This document shows, in pieces, positions 1-8,946 of a stretch of 64,000 nucleotides of DNA. Each line of letters starts with the position of its first letter. Position 1 is the first letter of the stretch. The notes beneath the pieces are model-generated. The model saw only the letters and a program-made list of their open reading frames with translations. It was not told the DNA's origin and searched no databases. The translations under genes and the position numbers were made by a program. Origin of the DNA: Candidatus Sumerlaea chitinivorans (GTDB lineage Bacteria; Sumerlaeota; Sumerlaeia; Sumerlaeales; Sumerlaeaceae); contig CP030759.1 of NCBI GenBank assembly GCA_003290465.1, positions 1,922,001 to 1,986,000 of the forward strand, read 5' to 3'.

Positions 1-1318
1 TCAGGACAGACGGGCAAACGGCGATGGCTGAAATCATGAGGCCGGGATAAGCAGGCAGTAGGAGGCGTGGACCAAAATTCAAGCCAATGGCTGAAGCTTG
101 CACACTCAACCAGACACTTGCCACGAGGAAGGCAAGACTGGTGGTGACGATACCCCAGCGGCGCCGATGCTGGGGAAGACTCCAGTTCCAGACCGACGGA
201 AGCCAAAGGAGTAGACCCAGAAACACAAAAGGTGTGGCGGCCGCCATGGAAATCACGTGGGACTGCACCACACCCGGTTTTCCGGGAGCCCACAAGTAAA
301 CGCGCACCAAGGCCGCTCCAAGAATTCCAATCCCGAGGAGTCGAGGAATCGTGCGTCCCGAGGCACGCGGAACCCACGCAAGCGCGCAAAGCAGAGCAAA
401 CATGAATAGGTCTGGAATTGCGGATACACCAAGGTAGCCACCCGTAACTCGAGCGAGATAGAGAAACGCCGTATTAGGCCGACTCGACAGGGACCACGAA
501 TACTCGGGCAAAAGACCACTTCCTGTGCTGGCCTGAAAAAACAAATAGTGTCCGACAATCAGGCGATTCACGAACATGAGCGCGCCGGCGGCGACAGCAA
601 AGCCTGCCCCCGCGAGAACGTATGCTCTCCAAGAACGAACAAGAGGAAAGACAGCTGCGAAGAGGCAGCATGCCCATAGCAGATACTCCTCGCGCATCGC
701 GAAGGCGAAAAACAAAGTAAGGGCGGCGAGGAGCGAATACTTTAGAAGGTTGGATTCCACCGCCTTCAGGCAAAAATACATCCCCCACACACCGGCGGCC
801 ATTGCTGGCACAATGTCCCAGAAGGTATAGACGTAGGGCAGGATCGGCGCGGCAAACACCACGGCCACCGCGGCCCACGCCGCCTGACGCACATGGGCGT
901 GCCGGGCCAGCGCGTAGCAACCGTAGAGAAGCAGGATGCCGGCAAGTAGCGTAACAATCCTAAGGCCAAAGCGGCCTGCCACGAGATAAAAGGGCGCTGC
1001 GAGATAACAAAACCAAGGGGGATACTGGCCGTAGAGTTTGCCGTCATGGACAAACGTTTGGATGACCTGAAAAGGCGCAAAGCGGTAAGTCGGATCGTAC
1101 GCCGCGAGCGGGTAGTCTAACCAGAATCCTCGCCAGTGATTTCGTTCAACAATGCTTTGCAGTTCAAGAAAGCGAAGCCCGCAATCCACCACCCACCAGC
1201 CGCGAAGAGGCACGGTGAAAGAGAGGGCCACCGTGCCCACAATGCCCAGCCCGAGCACCCAAGGCTCTGTAGATTTCGATGTAAGTTTTGAGCGCAAGCT
1301 CGCGCTTCCCCACATCAT
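1..1318 (-). CDS. Polytopic membrane glycosyltransferase-like protein, 3' end beyond the window (tandem paralog)
   Basis: The minus frame is open from an ATG at 1318 down to base 1 without a stop, so the C-terminus is missing and about 439 residues are visible. An in-frame TAG lies just upstream of the double ATG (1318 and 1315), and GGGAG sits 7 bases before it, which fixes the start. The translation runs parallel to the next gene (1528-3369) along its whole length: both share VPLRGWW, QTFVH, QYPPWFCYL, YTFWD, MREEYLLW, STGSG and LNFGPRLLLP in the same order. Many hydrophobic helices and the short acidic motif after the first helix (VVDCGLR) suggest a GT-C-fold sugar transferase acting on lipid-linked sugars. 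Substrate and exact family are unknown. It is the downstream member of a tandem duplication. Confidence 0.8.
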   Translation of the reverse strand, partial: MMWGSASLRSKLTSKSTEPWVLGLGIVGTVALSFTVPLRGWWVVDCGLRFLELQSIVERNHWRGFWLDYPLAAYDPTYRFAPFQVIQTFVHDGKLYGQYPPWFCYLAAPFYLVAGRFGLRIVTLLAGILLLYGCYALARHAHVRQAAWAAVAVVFAAPILPYVYTFWDIVPAMAAGVWGMYFCLKAVESNLLKYSLLAALTLFFAFAMREEYLLWACCLFAAVFPLVRSWRAYVLAGAGFAVAAGALMFVNRLIVGHYLFFQASTGSGLLPEYSWSLSSRPNTAFLYLARVTGGYLGVSAIPDLFMFALLCALAWVPRASGRTIPRLLGIGILGAALVRVYLWAPGKPGVVQSHVISMAAATPFVFLGLLLWLPSVWNWSLPQHRRRWGIVTTSLAFLVASVWLSVQASAIGLNFGPRLLLPAYPGLMISAIAVCPSVL

Positions 1319-1527
1319 TGGGCGTCTCCCAAAGACTCTTGCCGTCTACCCTCGAATCCGGCGGTGGTTCGCCGTGAGCACGGACAACTCGCAGCGCAGG
1401 ACGGGGTCACAAACTTTCGATGATTGAAACCAACTATGACGTCCACAGCAAACTCCCTTTCTGCTCTTCTTTCCATACATTGCCATCTCAGCATCGCGGC
1501 CCATCGCCAACGCGTCTTGGCCCGAGC

Positions 1528-3369
1528 CTAAGACGGAGGCGCGGTTTGCGCGTGAGCCGGCTCGACATGCTGGAGAGACGTAGGTGATTCGTTGCGATAG
1601 CGAAGAATGAAGGCGTAGCAAGGCATGCGAACGCCAAACATGTGGAACTCTTTCTCCAAATTGACTGGGAAGAGGTCTCCGTAATCTGTGAGCCACGGTG
1701 GCGGGGAATCTTTCGAGATGAGCAACAGGGCTTCGGTGGGATTGAGTTGCTTGCAAATCTCCATCAGTCGCTGTTGACGGGCGGAGTCCGAAGCTGCTTC
1801 AAGGGATAGTAAGTGTCGCGCGTAAAAGAGCTCGGCAGGGTCGGTCGCGATGTACCACATGTCCGTGAGAATGGGAGCCTGAGGCGCAATCGCGGATACG
1901 ACTTCGTAGAAGTGTTTCGAGGAATTGACCTTCCAGCGGAGTCGGCTGAGGAATACTGCGCTATCTATGCATCCAATCCCAACCAGAACCACAACAAACG
2001 CTGCGGCGACTTGACGCAACTTAGACGTGGGCATGCGGTCCAGCCATCCCGGCAGGAGCGCAAACACTGCAATGATGAGCCCAGGGTAAATGGGGAGAAG
2101 AAGGCGGGGACCGAAGTTCAATTTAGTTTCGGACCCGGGGACGCTCAGACAGACTGTGGCCGCCAAGAACAGAACACTGCCTGCGGCCAATGCGCAAGCA
2201 CGCAGATGTTCGGTCATCTGCCATCGCCAAAAGGCGGGGCGCCACAGATACAAACCAACGAAGACAAGAGGGGTTGCCGCAGACAACGAATTCGCCACCC
2301 ATTGCGTGGTTACCGGATTCCCGGGTGCCCACAGGTGTGTTCGTACGAGCACCGCCCCAAGAGTTCCCAAAACAAGAAGGGCAATGGCGGTTTTGCCGTT
2401 GGTGTGCGGAATCAATGCAAGGGTGCACAAATAGGAAAACTTCAGAAGATCATTAATGGCTAACGGGTTCAGCTGGGGGGCCTCAATGCGCGCCAAATAA
2501 TAAAACGCGGTGTTCAGGCGAGACGAGAGCGACCACGAAAACTCGGGAGCCACCCCACTGCCCGTGCTTGCATGGAAGAAAAGGTAGTGACCTACCAACG
2601 CACGGTTTGCAAGCATGACACTCGCCATGGCGGCGCCAGCGCATACCACCATAGCGAGGAAGGGACGCCAGCCCCTACGAAGAAAAACAGAGGGAAGAAG
2701 AGCAGCCCAGACACACGCGGTCCAAAGCAAATACTCCTCTCGCATCAAGAAGGCGAAAAAGAAAGCGAGGGCGGCCCACATCCAATCCGTTTTCGAGTGG
2801 CCTTCTACTACGCGCAGGGCGAAGTACGTCGCCCACACTGCAGCCGCAAGGGCAGGAATCACGTCCCAAAACGTGTAGATGTAAGGTAAGACTGGAGTGC
2901 CGAAGACCACGACGCTCGCCGCCCAGCTGGGCCGGCGCACCCCGACATACTTTGCGAGCTTATAGGCTCCATACAGAAGCAGTAAGCCGGCCACGACAGT
3001 GACGAAACGCATCCCCATGCGTCCTGCCAGCGCGTAAAACGGTGCTGATAAGTAGCAAAACCACGGTGGATATTGCGCAAACAGCTGACCTTTGTGGACA
3101 AATGTTTGAATGATCAGGAAAGGACGAAATTCATATTCAGGGTCAAGGTGTCTAAGCGGATATTCAAGCCAGAACCCCTGCCAAGGATGTCGATCCACGA
3201 TATTGTGCAAAATCAGATAACGTAAGCCGCAATCGCCTGTCCACCACCCGCGCAACGGCACCGCAAACGAGAGTAGGACAATGGCGAGGGAAGCCAAGAT
3301 CAGGACACGCAATTCGGAGCTGCGATGCCGTCGGTTGTCAGGGTGTTCTTGGGCGCATTCCGGGACCAT
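1528..3369 (-). CDS. Polytopic membrane glycosyltransferase-like protein (GT-C type)
   Basis: A 613-residue integral membrane protein. It has a short charged N-terminus, a first helix at about 20-37, then WWTGDCGLR with Asp46 in the first outside loop, where GT-C/GT39/GT83-type transferases usually keep a catalytic acid. About ten further hydrophobic segments follow, then a soluble C-terminal tail from about residue 480. The ATG at 3369 is preceded by GGAG about 9 bases upstream. The C-terminal tail (about 500-600) would face the periplasm in this fold. A close paralog lies 209 bases downstream on the same strand, so the pair probably arose by local duplication. The family assignment rests on topology and the acidic loop motif only; the sugar donor and acceptor cannot be read from the sequence. 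Confidence 0.75.
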   Translation of the reverse strand: MVPECAQEHPDNRRHRSSELRVLILASLAIVLLSFAVPLRGWWTGDCGLRYLILHNIVDRHPWQGFWLEYPLRHLDPEYEFRPFLIIQTFVHKGQLFAQYPPWFCYLSAPFYALAGRMGMRFVTVVAGLLLLYGAYKLAKYVGVRRPSWAASVVVFGTPVLPYIYTFWDVIPALAAAVWATYFALRVVEGHSKTDWMWAALAFFFAFLMREEYLLWTACVWAALLPSVFLRRGWRPFLAMVVCAGAAMASVMLANRALVGHYLFFHASTGSGVAPEFSWSLSSRLNTAFYYLARIEAPQLNPLAINDLLKFSYLCTLALIPHTNGKTAIALLVLGTLGAVLVRTHLWAPGNPVTTQWVANSLSAATPLVFVGLYLWRPAFWRWQMTEHLRACALAAGSVLFLAATVCLSVPGSETKLNFGPRLLLPIYPGLIIAVFALLPGWLDRMPTSKLRQVAAAFVVVLVGIGCIDSAVFLSRLRWKVNSSKHFYEVVSAIAPQAPILTDMWYIATDPAELFYARHLLSLEAASDSARQQRLMEICKQLNPTEALLLISKDSPPPWLTDYGDLFPVNLEKEFHMFGVRMPCYAFILRYRNESPTSLQHVEPAHAQTAPPS

Positions 3370-3427
3370 TGATTGCTACTCCACAATCAACCATACGCGC
3401 GCCCCGCTGGCTGGGTAGCTAATGACC

Positions 3428-4549
3428 CTACTCTGGTACAGCCGCGCTTTTGGGCTGAACCTCTAATCGCGTCACAAGCAAACCGGCGTCCCAAGCGGCG
3501 ACGCACACCCAATTATGCAACACGGCGGCGCTCATTGCCACGTCGGGAGTAAGAAAATCTGAGACGAGTAATGGTGCCTGCGGATCGCGTACGTCGTAGA
3601 GGTCCACTCCACCTTCGCTATTAAGAACCGCAAGGAAGTCGTTCTCGAGCGGCACGACGTCCCGCACATAATCCTTCGTGCGATAGAGCTGGCAGAGGAG
3701 CTCCAGAGTTGGGGGCGTGTCCAAAGCACTCTCGTTCGTAGGTACGTTCTTTAGGCGAAAGATTGCCGTCCCATAGGTCCGATACGCACAAAACACCAGA
3801 TCCTCCTTCACCGCCACCGCCTCGCAAAATCCTGGAATGCGCACTTGGTAGTAAGGCACGAGTTCGAGCGAATCGCGAAGCCCGAATACCTTCAACCCTC
3901 CATCAAAGTTATCAGCGAGCAAGATAAGGCGTCCCACGGTTTTGACGCGCCGGGAGTAATCCGTACCGCGGTTTGCATGTGCGACGATTCGGGGGGCACG
4001 AGGATCTGTGATATCGCAAACGGTGAGCCCCTCACCACCGCACGCTACTGCCGCAAGACGCCGCCCATTGAATGTAAAGACGTCCACATGCGTTGCGATG
4101 CCGGGAAGACGCAGCTCACTGAGCGAAGTAGGCTGATCAGGCGAGGCTACGTCCCAAATCACCAAGCCACGAAACCGATCCGCCACCACCAGTGTAGGTG
4201 GCTTGTCGACCACCTGAAAATGTAGTGGCTGGAGATCGGTGGGGGCGAATCGCCGAACGATGGTGGGAGAGGTGGGGTCAGATAAATCGAGCAGGGTTGC
4301 GCCCGCAAAATTCTGCGCCACCCATACAAATCGGCCCTGTAGCGCGACCGCTCGAGCCGTTGGAAGAGGTACGTGTGCGACCTGTATGAGGTGGGCTTTA
4401 CGTGGCGAGACAACCTTCGCACCGTTCCCTGAGAGAGATTCAGGCGAATTTCGGCATGCAACAAGCAAGACCATCGCGCTCGCGACGAGTGAGAGGGTTC
4501 CAAGGCTTGACACCACACGCCGGATGAATTTGCGTAACGCACGCTGCAT
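3428..4549 (-). CDS. Secreted lipoprotein with LVIVD-type beta-propeller repeats
   Basis: Starting at the ATG 4549 gives 373 residues; a TTG at 4561 would add four. The N-terminus has Arg/Lys, a hydrophobic stretch and a lipobox LVAC with Cys32, so the protein is probably lipid-anchored outside the inner membrane. The body contains repeated blade motifs of the LVIVD kind: TLLDLSDPTSP, LVIWDVASPDQP, LTVCDITDPRAP and VDLYDVRDPQAP. These repeats build beta-propellers in surface proteins of several phyla, usually without known catalysis. The start is almost back to back with the divergent gene at 4564, so the two genes must share a very compact promoter region or one start is misjudged. The partner is unknown. 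Confidence 0.8.
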   Translation of the reverse strand: MQRALRKFIRRVVSSLGTLSLVASAMVLLVACRNSPESLSGNGAKVVSPRKAHLIQVAHVPLPTARAVALQGRFVWVAQNFAGATLLDLSDPTSPTIVRRFAPTDLQPLHFQVVDKPPTLVVADRFRGLVIWDVASPDQPTSLSELRLPGIATHVDVFTFNGRRLAAVACGGEGLTVCDITDPRAPRIVAHANRGTDYSRRVKTVGRLILLADNFDGGLKVFGLRDSLELVPYYQVRIPGFCEAVAVKEDLVFCAYRTYGTAIFRLKNVPTNESALDTPPTLELLCQLYRTKDYVRDVVPLENDFLAVLNSEGGVDLYDVRDPQAPLLVSDFLTPDVAMSAAVLHNWVCVAAWDAGLLVTRLEVQPKSAAVPE

Positions 4550-4563
4550 AGAGAGACACAACT

Positions 4564-5055
4564 ATGACCAAAAGCCGTCCGACAGCAAATGGAATTCATG
4601 CAACGTCGGCAAGTTGGCGCGAAAAGAGTATCGTCCTCCTGCTGAGTTGGCTCATTCCCGGCTACGGTTTTTTCCGGTATGGGTACCGGCGCCGGGCAAT
4701 CTTTTTGTTTTTTTGCATTGAAGTGACATTTTTGCTTGGGGCGGCCTTGCGCGGCTCCGTTCTGGTGCCAGAGTTCCGATGGGATCGGGAAGGGTTCAAC
4801 ATTGTGGCGCTTCTCACATTCATCACGCAAATTTTCAACGGCGGCTTAGGACTCATCAGTATGTTGCCTGATGTTTTGGGGCCGCGCTTTGCGATCCTCC
4901 CCTACGACGAGGCGTATTGTTGGGCTGACCTTGGCGGTTTCTTCCTTTTGGTGTCGGGGGGACTCAATTATTTCGTGCTCACGAGCATTTATGACCATTT
5001 CTACGGACGAAAAACATTTCAGTCGTTTCCTCGCTCAGAGGAGGTCAGTGCGTAA
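4564..5055 (+). CDS. Small polytopic membrane protein of unknown function
   Basis: 163 residues. After a polar N-terminus there are hydrophobic segments at about 22-40 (LLLSWLIPGYGFF), 47-60, 80-105 and 122-142. The LSWLIPGxG-F-x-G start resembles the TM2-like or DUF6677-like proteins common in planctomycetes and related phyla, which have no assigned role; I could not confirm the family. The gene is followed after 2 bases by another small membrane protein, so the two are probably translated together. The start is tentative because the divergent lipoprotein gene starts within 15 bases of it. Confidence 0.65.
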   Translation: MTKSRPTANGIHATSASWREKSIVLLLSWLIPGYGFFRYGYRRRAIFLFFCIEVTFLLGAALRGSVLVPEFRWDREGFNIVALLTFITQIFNGGLGLISMLPDVLGPRFAILPYDEAYCWADLGGFFLLVSGGLNYFVLTSIYDHFYGRKTFQSFPRSEEVSA

Positions 5056-5057
5056 TC

Positions 5058-5249
5058 ATGGCTCCGGGATTCTTGTTTTTGGGTTCGCTGTTTTATCTGA
5101 CGGCGGTGGTAGTCGTCGTGTACTCGGTGGCACAGGAGCCGTTTGCGCCGGTGAGGCACCTTGTCCGCCAAGCGATGCGTCGCGCCGCAAAACTTCTTGG
5201 CGTTCTGGCGGCGCTCATGGTGGTCGTTTTTTTTCTAAGTCGCGTATGA
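5058..5249 (+). CDS. Very small membrane protein (63 residues)
   Basis: The ATG at 5058 follows the stop of the upstream gene by 2 bases. A GAGGAGGT stretch near 5038-5045, inside the end of the upstream gene, can act as its ribosome binding site. The product is almost entirely two hydrophobic helices (about 3-22 and 43-60) separated by a basic stretch RHLVRQAMRRAAK. I do not recognise a family. The tight spacing and the membrane character of both proteins support a real two-gene unit; a short length and lack of known relatives keep confidence moderate. Confidence 0.55.
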   Translation: MAPGFLFLGSLFYLTAVVVVVYSVAQEPFAPVRHLVRQAMRRAAKLLGVLAALMVVVFFLSRV

Positions 5250-5300
5250 TTTTTTGTATTGACACCCGCTTGGGGGCCACGTAAGCGCAGATTGTAATAT

Positions 5301-5313
5301 CGGGAAAATCCCG
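5301..5313 (+). promoter_or_regulatory. Small inverted repeat in the leader of the pilin gene
   Basis: CGGGA AAA TCCCG forms a 5-bp stem with a 3-base loop, followed by AAAATTTTAT, between the upstream gene and the pilin ribosome binding site. It could be an mRNA 5' hairpin or an operator. A TTGACA lies at 5259-5264 but no good -10 follows at normal spacing. Confidence 0.3.
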
Positions 5314-5347
5314 AAAATTTTATTCCCAGTGAAAGGAGGGAATTATT

Positions 5348-6022
5348 GTGAAGAAGGGCTTTACACTTATCGAACTTCTGATCGTGGTCGCGATCATTGC
5401 CATTCTGGCTGCTATCGCAGTCCCGAACTTCCTTGAGGCGCAGGTGCGCTCCAAGGTCTCCCGTGCGAAGGCGGATCAACGCTCCTTGGCCACGGCCATC
5501 GAGTCGTACTTTGTTGACAATAACCTGTACCCAGCCGCCGCACGTGAGGGTTCTGGTAACTGCGTAGCACCTAATAACACTGTGCCGGTGAACCCAGCGG
5601 GGGCAGGCAACTTCAATAAGTATGTCAAGACGTCGCCTCCGGCATCGAATCTGCAGAACGTCTTCTCGTTTGCAGTGAAGGGCAACACCCAGATGGCGCA
5701 GCTGACGACCCCGATCGGGTACATCACCAGCTATCCGGCTGACCCATTCGCCGACACGAAGGGTGCAACCTTCTGCTACTTCGCGAATGCGAACGGCTGG
5801 ATCCTCTGGAGCTGCGGGCCGGATACGGACGAGGCTCAGGGTACGGAGCTGGGTTATGTCACGTCGGCTGCCACCAATAAAGTGGAAACGCTCTACGACG
5901 TGTCGGTTGCTCAACCCAGCGCGGTCCTAATCGCGGGTGAAGCTGCAGCCGGACGGGCGTACACCTATGACCCGACCAATGGTACGGTCAGCCCGGGTGA
6001 CGTCTACCGCGTGAAGCAGTAA
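5348..6022 (+). CDS. Type IV pilin / type II pseudopilin-like protein, stand-alone
   Basis: 224 residues, GTG start at 5348 with a strong AAAGGAGG at 5332-5339. The leader MKKG is followed by FTLIELLIVV, with Glu5 of the mature protein and a class III prepilin cleavage site after Gly4. After the hydrophobic helix comes the NFLEAQ-RSKVSRAK segment typical of pilins from Sumerlaeota-like bacteria. The C-terminus ends in YDPTNGTVSPGDVYR, which is shared with the second stand-alone pilin at 57591. The central domain has Asp/Gly-rich turns (ADPFADTKG, GPDTDEAQG). It is monocistronic, with a strong terminator at 6045-6080, so it could be a highly expressed major pilin. That expression level is inference. 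Confidence 0.9.
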   Translation: MKKGFTLIELLIVVAIIAILAAIAVPNFLEAQVRSKVSRAKADQRSLATAIESYFVDNNLYPAAAREGSGNCVAPNNTVPVNPAGAGNFNKYVKTSPPASNLQNVFSFAVKGNTQMAQLTTPIGYITSYPADPFADTKGATFCYFANANGWILWSCGPDTDEAQGTELGYVTSAATNKVETLYDVSVAQPSAVLIAGEAAAGRAYTYDPTNGTVSPGDVYRVKQ

Positions 6023-6044
6023 TCCAGTCGTTTAGATGTCAATC

Positions 6045-6080
6045 GAGGCGACGGGTTTTCCCCGTCGCCTCTTTTCTTTT
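6045..6080 (+). terminator. Rho-independent terminator after the pilin gene
   Basis: A perfect 11-bp stem GAGGCGACGGG / CCCGTCGCCTC with a 5-base loop is followed by TTTTCTTTT. It begins 23 bases after the pilin stop codon. Confidence 0.95.
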
Positions 6081-6081
6081 G

Positions 6082-6426
6082 TACGGCTTTATTTGAAAAG
6101 GACTGGCCTCGCGCAATCCTGCTACTCGACCTTCAGAAAGGCTCAGACACACCTTCACTTGAGTGGCGGCCGGTTGAAGTCGTAGCTGTCCAAGGCTCTT
6201 GGTAGACGTTTGCTCGGAAGGTCGCCAGATCCCCACAGTTTGTGCAGCGGAGCAGGAAATTCATGCTCTTTGCAGGCCGCCTGAATCAATCCCCATCAGC
6301 CACTGCACCCACAGACTTTCTATCAACTGTGTGCAAACTGGAGCCATGGGCGTTCGACGACTCGTATTGCAGCCTCAACTGAACTTTTTTCCTTTACTCG
6401 CCCCATGAATCCGACGCATTTGCAGT
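6082..6426. other. Intergenic stretch, no gene seen
   Basis: About 345 bases between the pilin terminator and the next gene. Short frames here have no ribosome binding site or recognisable protein. It presumably holds the promoter of the downstream pair, but I see no clear -35/-10. Confidence 0.5.
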
Positions 6427-7599
6427 GTGCTGATGCCACCACAAGAGCCCACACTTTCCTCTGTTTCCGAAAACACGTTGAAACAACGACGGTGGGGGTG
6501 CACCTGCGGTTGCCTTGCGTCTCTTGCTGCCTTGGTGTTGGGCGGACTCGCATTCTTCTACTACGCCCTCCGCCCTTATCCTCTGTCGGGGGCCGAGCGC
6601 TGGCTCCAAGCCAATACGCAGGCACTGGGAGTTGTGCGAATCTCCTCGACCGACGCTGGGATGAGTGACTTGCAGCAAGTGTGGCTGAAAAAGGTAGAAG
6701 AGCAGGTCACGCGCAACCTCTCAGAAAAAGACGCCAAGGCGGCGCACTCAGCCTTTGTGTTGGCCCGTCAAATGACAGATTGGGCCTTCTATCCGGAGAT
6801 CTACTTCTACGAATACGGTGGCGGAGAGACCCGCAAGAATGTCACGGTTGTGCAGCTTCGGCATTTCTTTGGTTGGCTCCTCATGCGAAGCCTCTTGCAG
6901 CGTTATGGTTTTACGCCGATTCAGCTCGCAGGGGACTTAACGGAATTGCGGATCCCCGGTCTTGAGGAAACTACGGGACCGCTTGTTGGACTTTCCTCAA
7001 ATCTTCTTGTTATCGGCACGGACGAAGAGACCGTGCGAGCGGCAGTACGAGCGCCGGCGCGGCGCCCGATGACCGATTCTCCGGGGGAGAAATTTCTCTC
7101 CTACTTTGAGGACCTTCGATTGAGCAATCCCGAGGCTGGCGAGGATGCTGCATTCCTATTTGTGAATGTGGACGGGCGCGTGCGTAACCTCGTGGAACGC
7201 ATCGAGCACTGGACCGCGGTCGCAGGACTCACGCAGCGGTTCGAGCAAATGCTCGCCGCCCAGAGGCTCACTTTCGAGGATATTCTTGCCTTGCGACTGA
7301 GCATGGACGTGATGAGTTCAGATCGCATCCAGCTCACTTGGTTTGCGTATCTCCCCACGCCGGATCAAGCGCGGCGGCTTGCAGATGTGCTGCGTATGGT
7401 GAGTGAACAACTCAGTGCAAGTGCGCAAGGAAGCAAGCTGACCGTCAAAGCCGAGTCGCGTTCGGCAGGTCCGGTATGTCAGTTTTCGATGACTATTTCA
7501 GGGCTCCGCACCGTTCTGGAGCAACTTTTCTCCCAGTGGCTTCCCAAGGACTCGGGGAGCAACGAGGCTAAGCGCCCGGGACACTCGGCTGGGCAGTGA
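6427..7599 (+). CDS. Membrane-anchored protein of unknown function
   Basis: 390 residues from the GTG at 6427 (or 388 from the ATG at 6433; neither has a good Shine-Dalgarno). A Cys-containing basic segment RRWGCTCGC leads into one hydrophobic helix at about 27-47, so the protein is anchored with the remaining 340 residues probably outside. The soluble part is rich in helices and has no motif I recognise. It ends 22 bases before the GT4 gene and is probably co-transcribed with it, which hints at envelope or polysaccharide work. Confidence 0.65.
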   Translation: MLMPPQEPTLSSVSENTLKQRRWGCTCGCLASLAALVLGGLAFFYYALRPYPLSGAERWLQANTQALGVVRISSTDAGMSDLQQVWLKKVEEQVTRNLSEKDAKAAHSAFVLARQMTDWAFYPEIYFYEYGGGETRKNVTVVQLRHFFGWLLMRSLLQRYGFTPIQLAGDLTELRIPGLEETTGPLVGLSSNLLVIGTDEETVRAAVRAPARRPMTDSPGEKFLSYFEDLRLSNPEAGEDAAFLFVNVDGRVRNLVERIEHWTAVAGLTQRFEQMLAAQRLTFEDILALRLSMDVMSSDRIQLTWFAYLPTPDQARRLADVLRMVSEQLSASAQGSKLTVKAESRSAGPVCQFSMTISGLRTVLEQLFSQWLPKDSGSNEAKRPGHSAGQ

Positions 7600-7621
7600 T
7601 CCGGAACAGGTGAGGTGCGGA

Positions 7622-8761
7622 ATGGCTCGATATCGAGTGTTGCGGCTCATCACGTGGCTCCCGCGGGGAGGGATTGAGCGCAAGATTGTTGCTGTGTTGC
7701 CTCGCCTTGATCGCAATCTTTTCGATACCCACCTTTGTTGCATACGCGAGCGTGGGCCGCTCGCAGACGAGCTCGAGCAGCAAGGTATCCCCGTGCACGT
7801 TGTCCCCTTCCGCACTCGGTGGGATGTGAAAGGGCTGCGGGCGCTTGCGGAGCTCGTAAAACGTGAGCAAATTGACCTCATCCACGCGCACATGTACCGG
7901 GCGAACACTCCAGCCACGGCATTGAAACTGGCCGGGCTCGACGTTGCTGTCATTGGCCACTATCACAACATAGGGACGTGGGAGTCGTGGCGCCAGCGTT
8001 TTCTGGATCGCTTTCTTGCAAACAAACGCGACATGAACTTGGCTGTCTCTGAGGCGGTGCGGCAGGATGTATTGCGAACCCTGCAGCTTCCTGAGGAAAA
8101 AGTACGTGTTCTTCACAATGGCGTTGATTTAGAGGAATTTCGTCCCGTCGAACCAACGCAACGCATTCAACTGCGCGAAGAGCTTGGACTGCCGCGGAAT
8201 GCGACGGTCGTAATGATGGCGGCGCGATTCGTTACGCAAAAAAATCATGCATGGGTTGTAGCCAACATCCAACCCGTCATGGACGAGCACCCGGACCTTG
8301 TCGTTGCATTTGCCGGCACCGGCCCGGAGGAAGCTCGTGTTCGGCACCAGGCTGCAGCTTCGCGCCACGCGAAGCGTTTCGTCTTCCTTGGGCAACGCAC
8401 GGACATTGCGAACGTACTTGCAGCAGCAGACATTTCGATTCTGCCCTCGAGCCGAGAGGGATTCTCAAACGCCATCCTTGAATCGTTGGCATGTGGTCTC
8501 CCTGTTATTGCATCACGTGTCGGTGGCAACGCTGAGGTTCTTGTATCGGGAGAGAATGGATTCCTGTTGGATATGCACGATGCGGAACCCGCTCCACTCC
8601 CCGACCGCGATCAGTTTTTGGCTGCATTGCGGCTACTCGCCGGCGACGCAGAAAAACGAACGCAAATGGGGCAAGCTGCGCTTGCAACGGCAAGGCGTTT
8701 TAGCCTTGATACGATGGTGGAGGCAACGTCTCGACTTTATCTCGAGCTTCTCAGCAGGTAG
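7622..8761 (+). CDS. GT4-family glycosyltransferase
   Basis: 379 residues from the ATG at 7622; a GTG at 7610 would add four. The N-terminal Rossmann half starts with LRLITWLPRGGIERK, the Gly-rich acceptor loop of GT4 enzymes. The C-terminal half carries VMMAARFVTQKNH and the nucleotide-sugar binding EX7E motif in SREGFSNAILE, followed by ACGLPVIASRVGGNAE. These enzymes transfer a sugar from an NDP- or GDP-sugar with retention of configuration, in the cytoplasm at the membrane. The upstream membrane-anchored protein lies in the same direction 22 bases before it. The substrate is unknown. Confidence 0.9.
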   Translation: MARYRVLRLITWLPRGGIERKIVAVLPRLDRNLFDTHLCCIRERGPLADELEQQGIPVHVVPFRTRWDVKGLRALAELVKREQIDLIHAHMYRANTPATALKLAGLDVAVIGHYHNIGTWESWRQRFLDRFLANKRDMNLAVSEAVRQDVLRTLQLPEEKVRVLHNGVDLEEFRPVEPTQRIQLREELGLPRNATVVMMAARFVTQKNHAWVVANIQPVMDEHPDLVVAFAGTGPEEARVRHQAAASRHAKRFVFLGQRTDIANVLAAADISILPSSREGFSNAILESLACGLPVIASRVGGNAEVLVSGENGFLLDMHDAEPAPLPDRDQFLAALRLLAGDAEKRTQMGQAALATARRFSLDTMVEATSRLYLELLSR

Positions 8762-8946
8762 GGAAAATGCCATCACTGCGCTCTTCTTCCTGAAATCGCA
8801 GCCACCCGCAGCATATGTTCTGCCTAATGTGACAAATTGCGGAATTGTGCACTCCTCTCTGATCCATGCTTGCCAACAAGATGCCACGGCCAATAAGTAT
8901 GCATGTGATCTATGATTTTGGGCGATCGTGAAGGGAGGAACGGCGC

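Noticed and set aside
1813-2463. 216-codon plus-strand frame
   Set aside because: Opposite strand of a polytopic membrane protein; low-complexity polar translation.
5259-5264. TTGACA as -35 of the pilin promoter
   Set aside because: The hexamer 17 bases downstream is TAAGCG, too far from TATAAT; TGTAAT at 5293 is 28 bases away.
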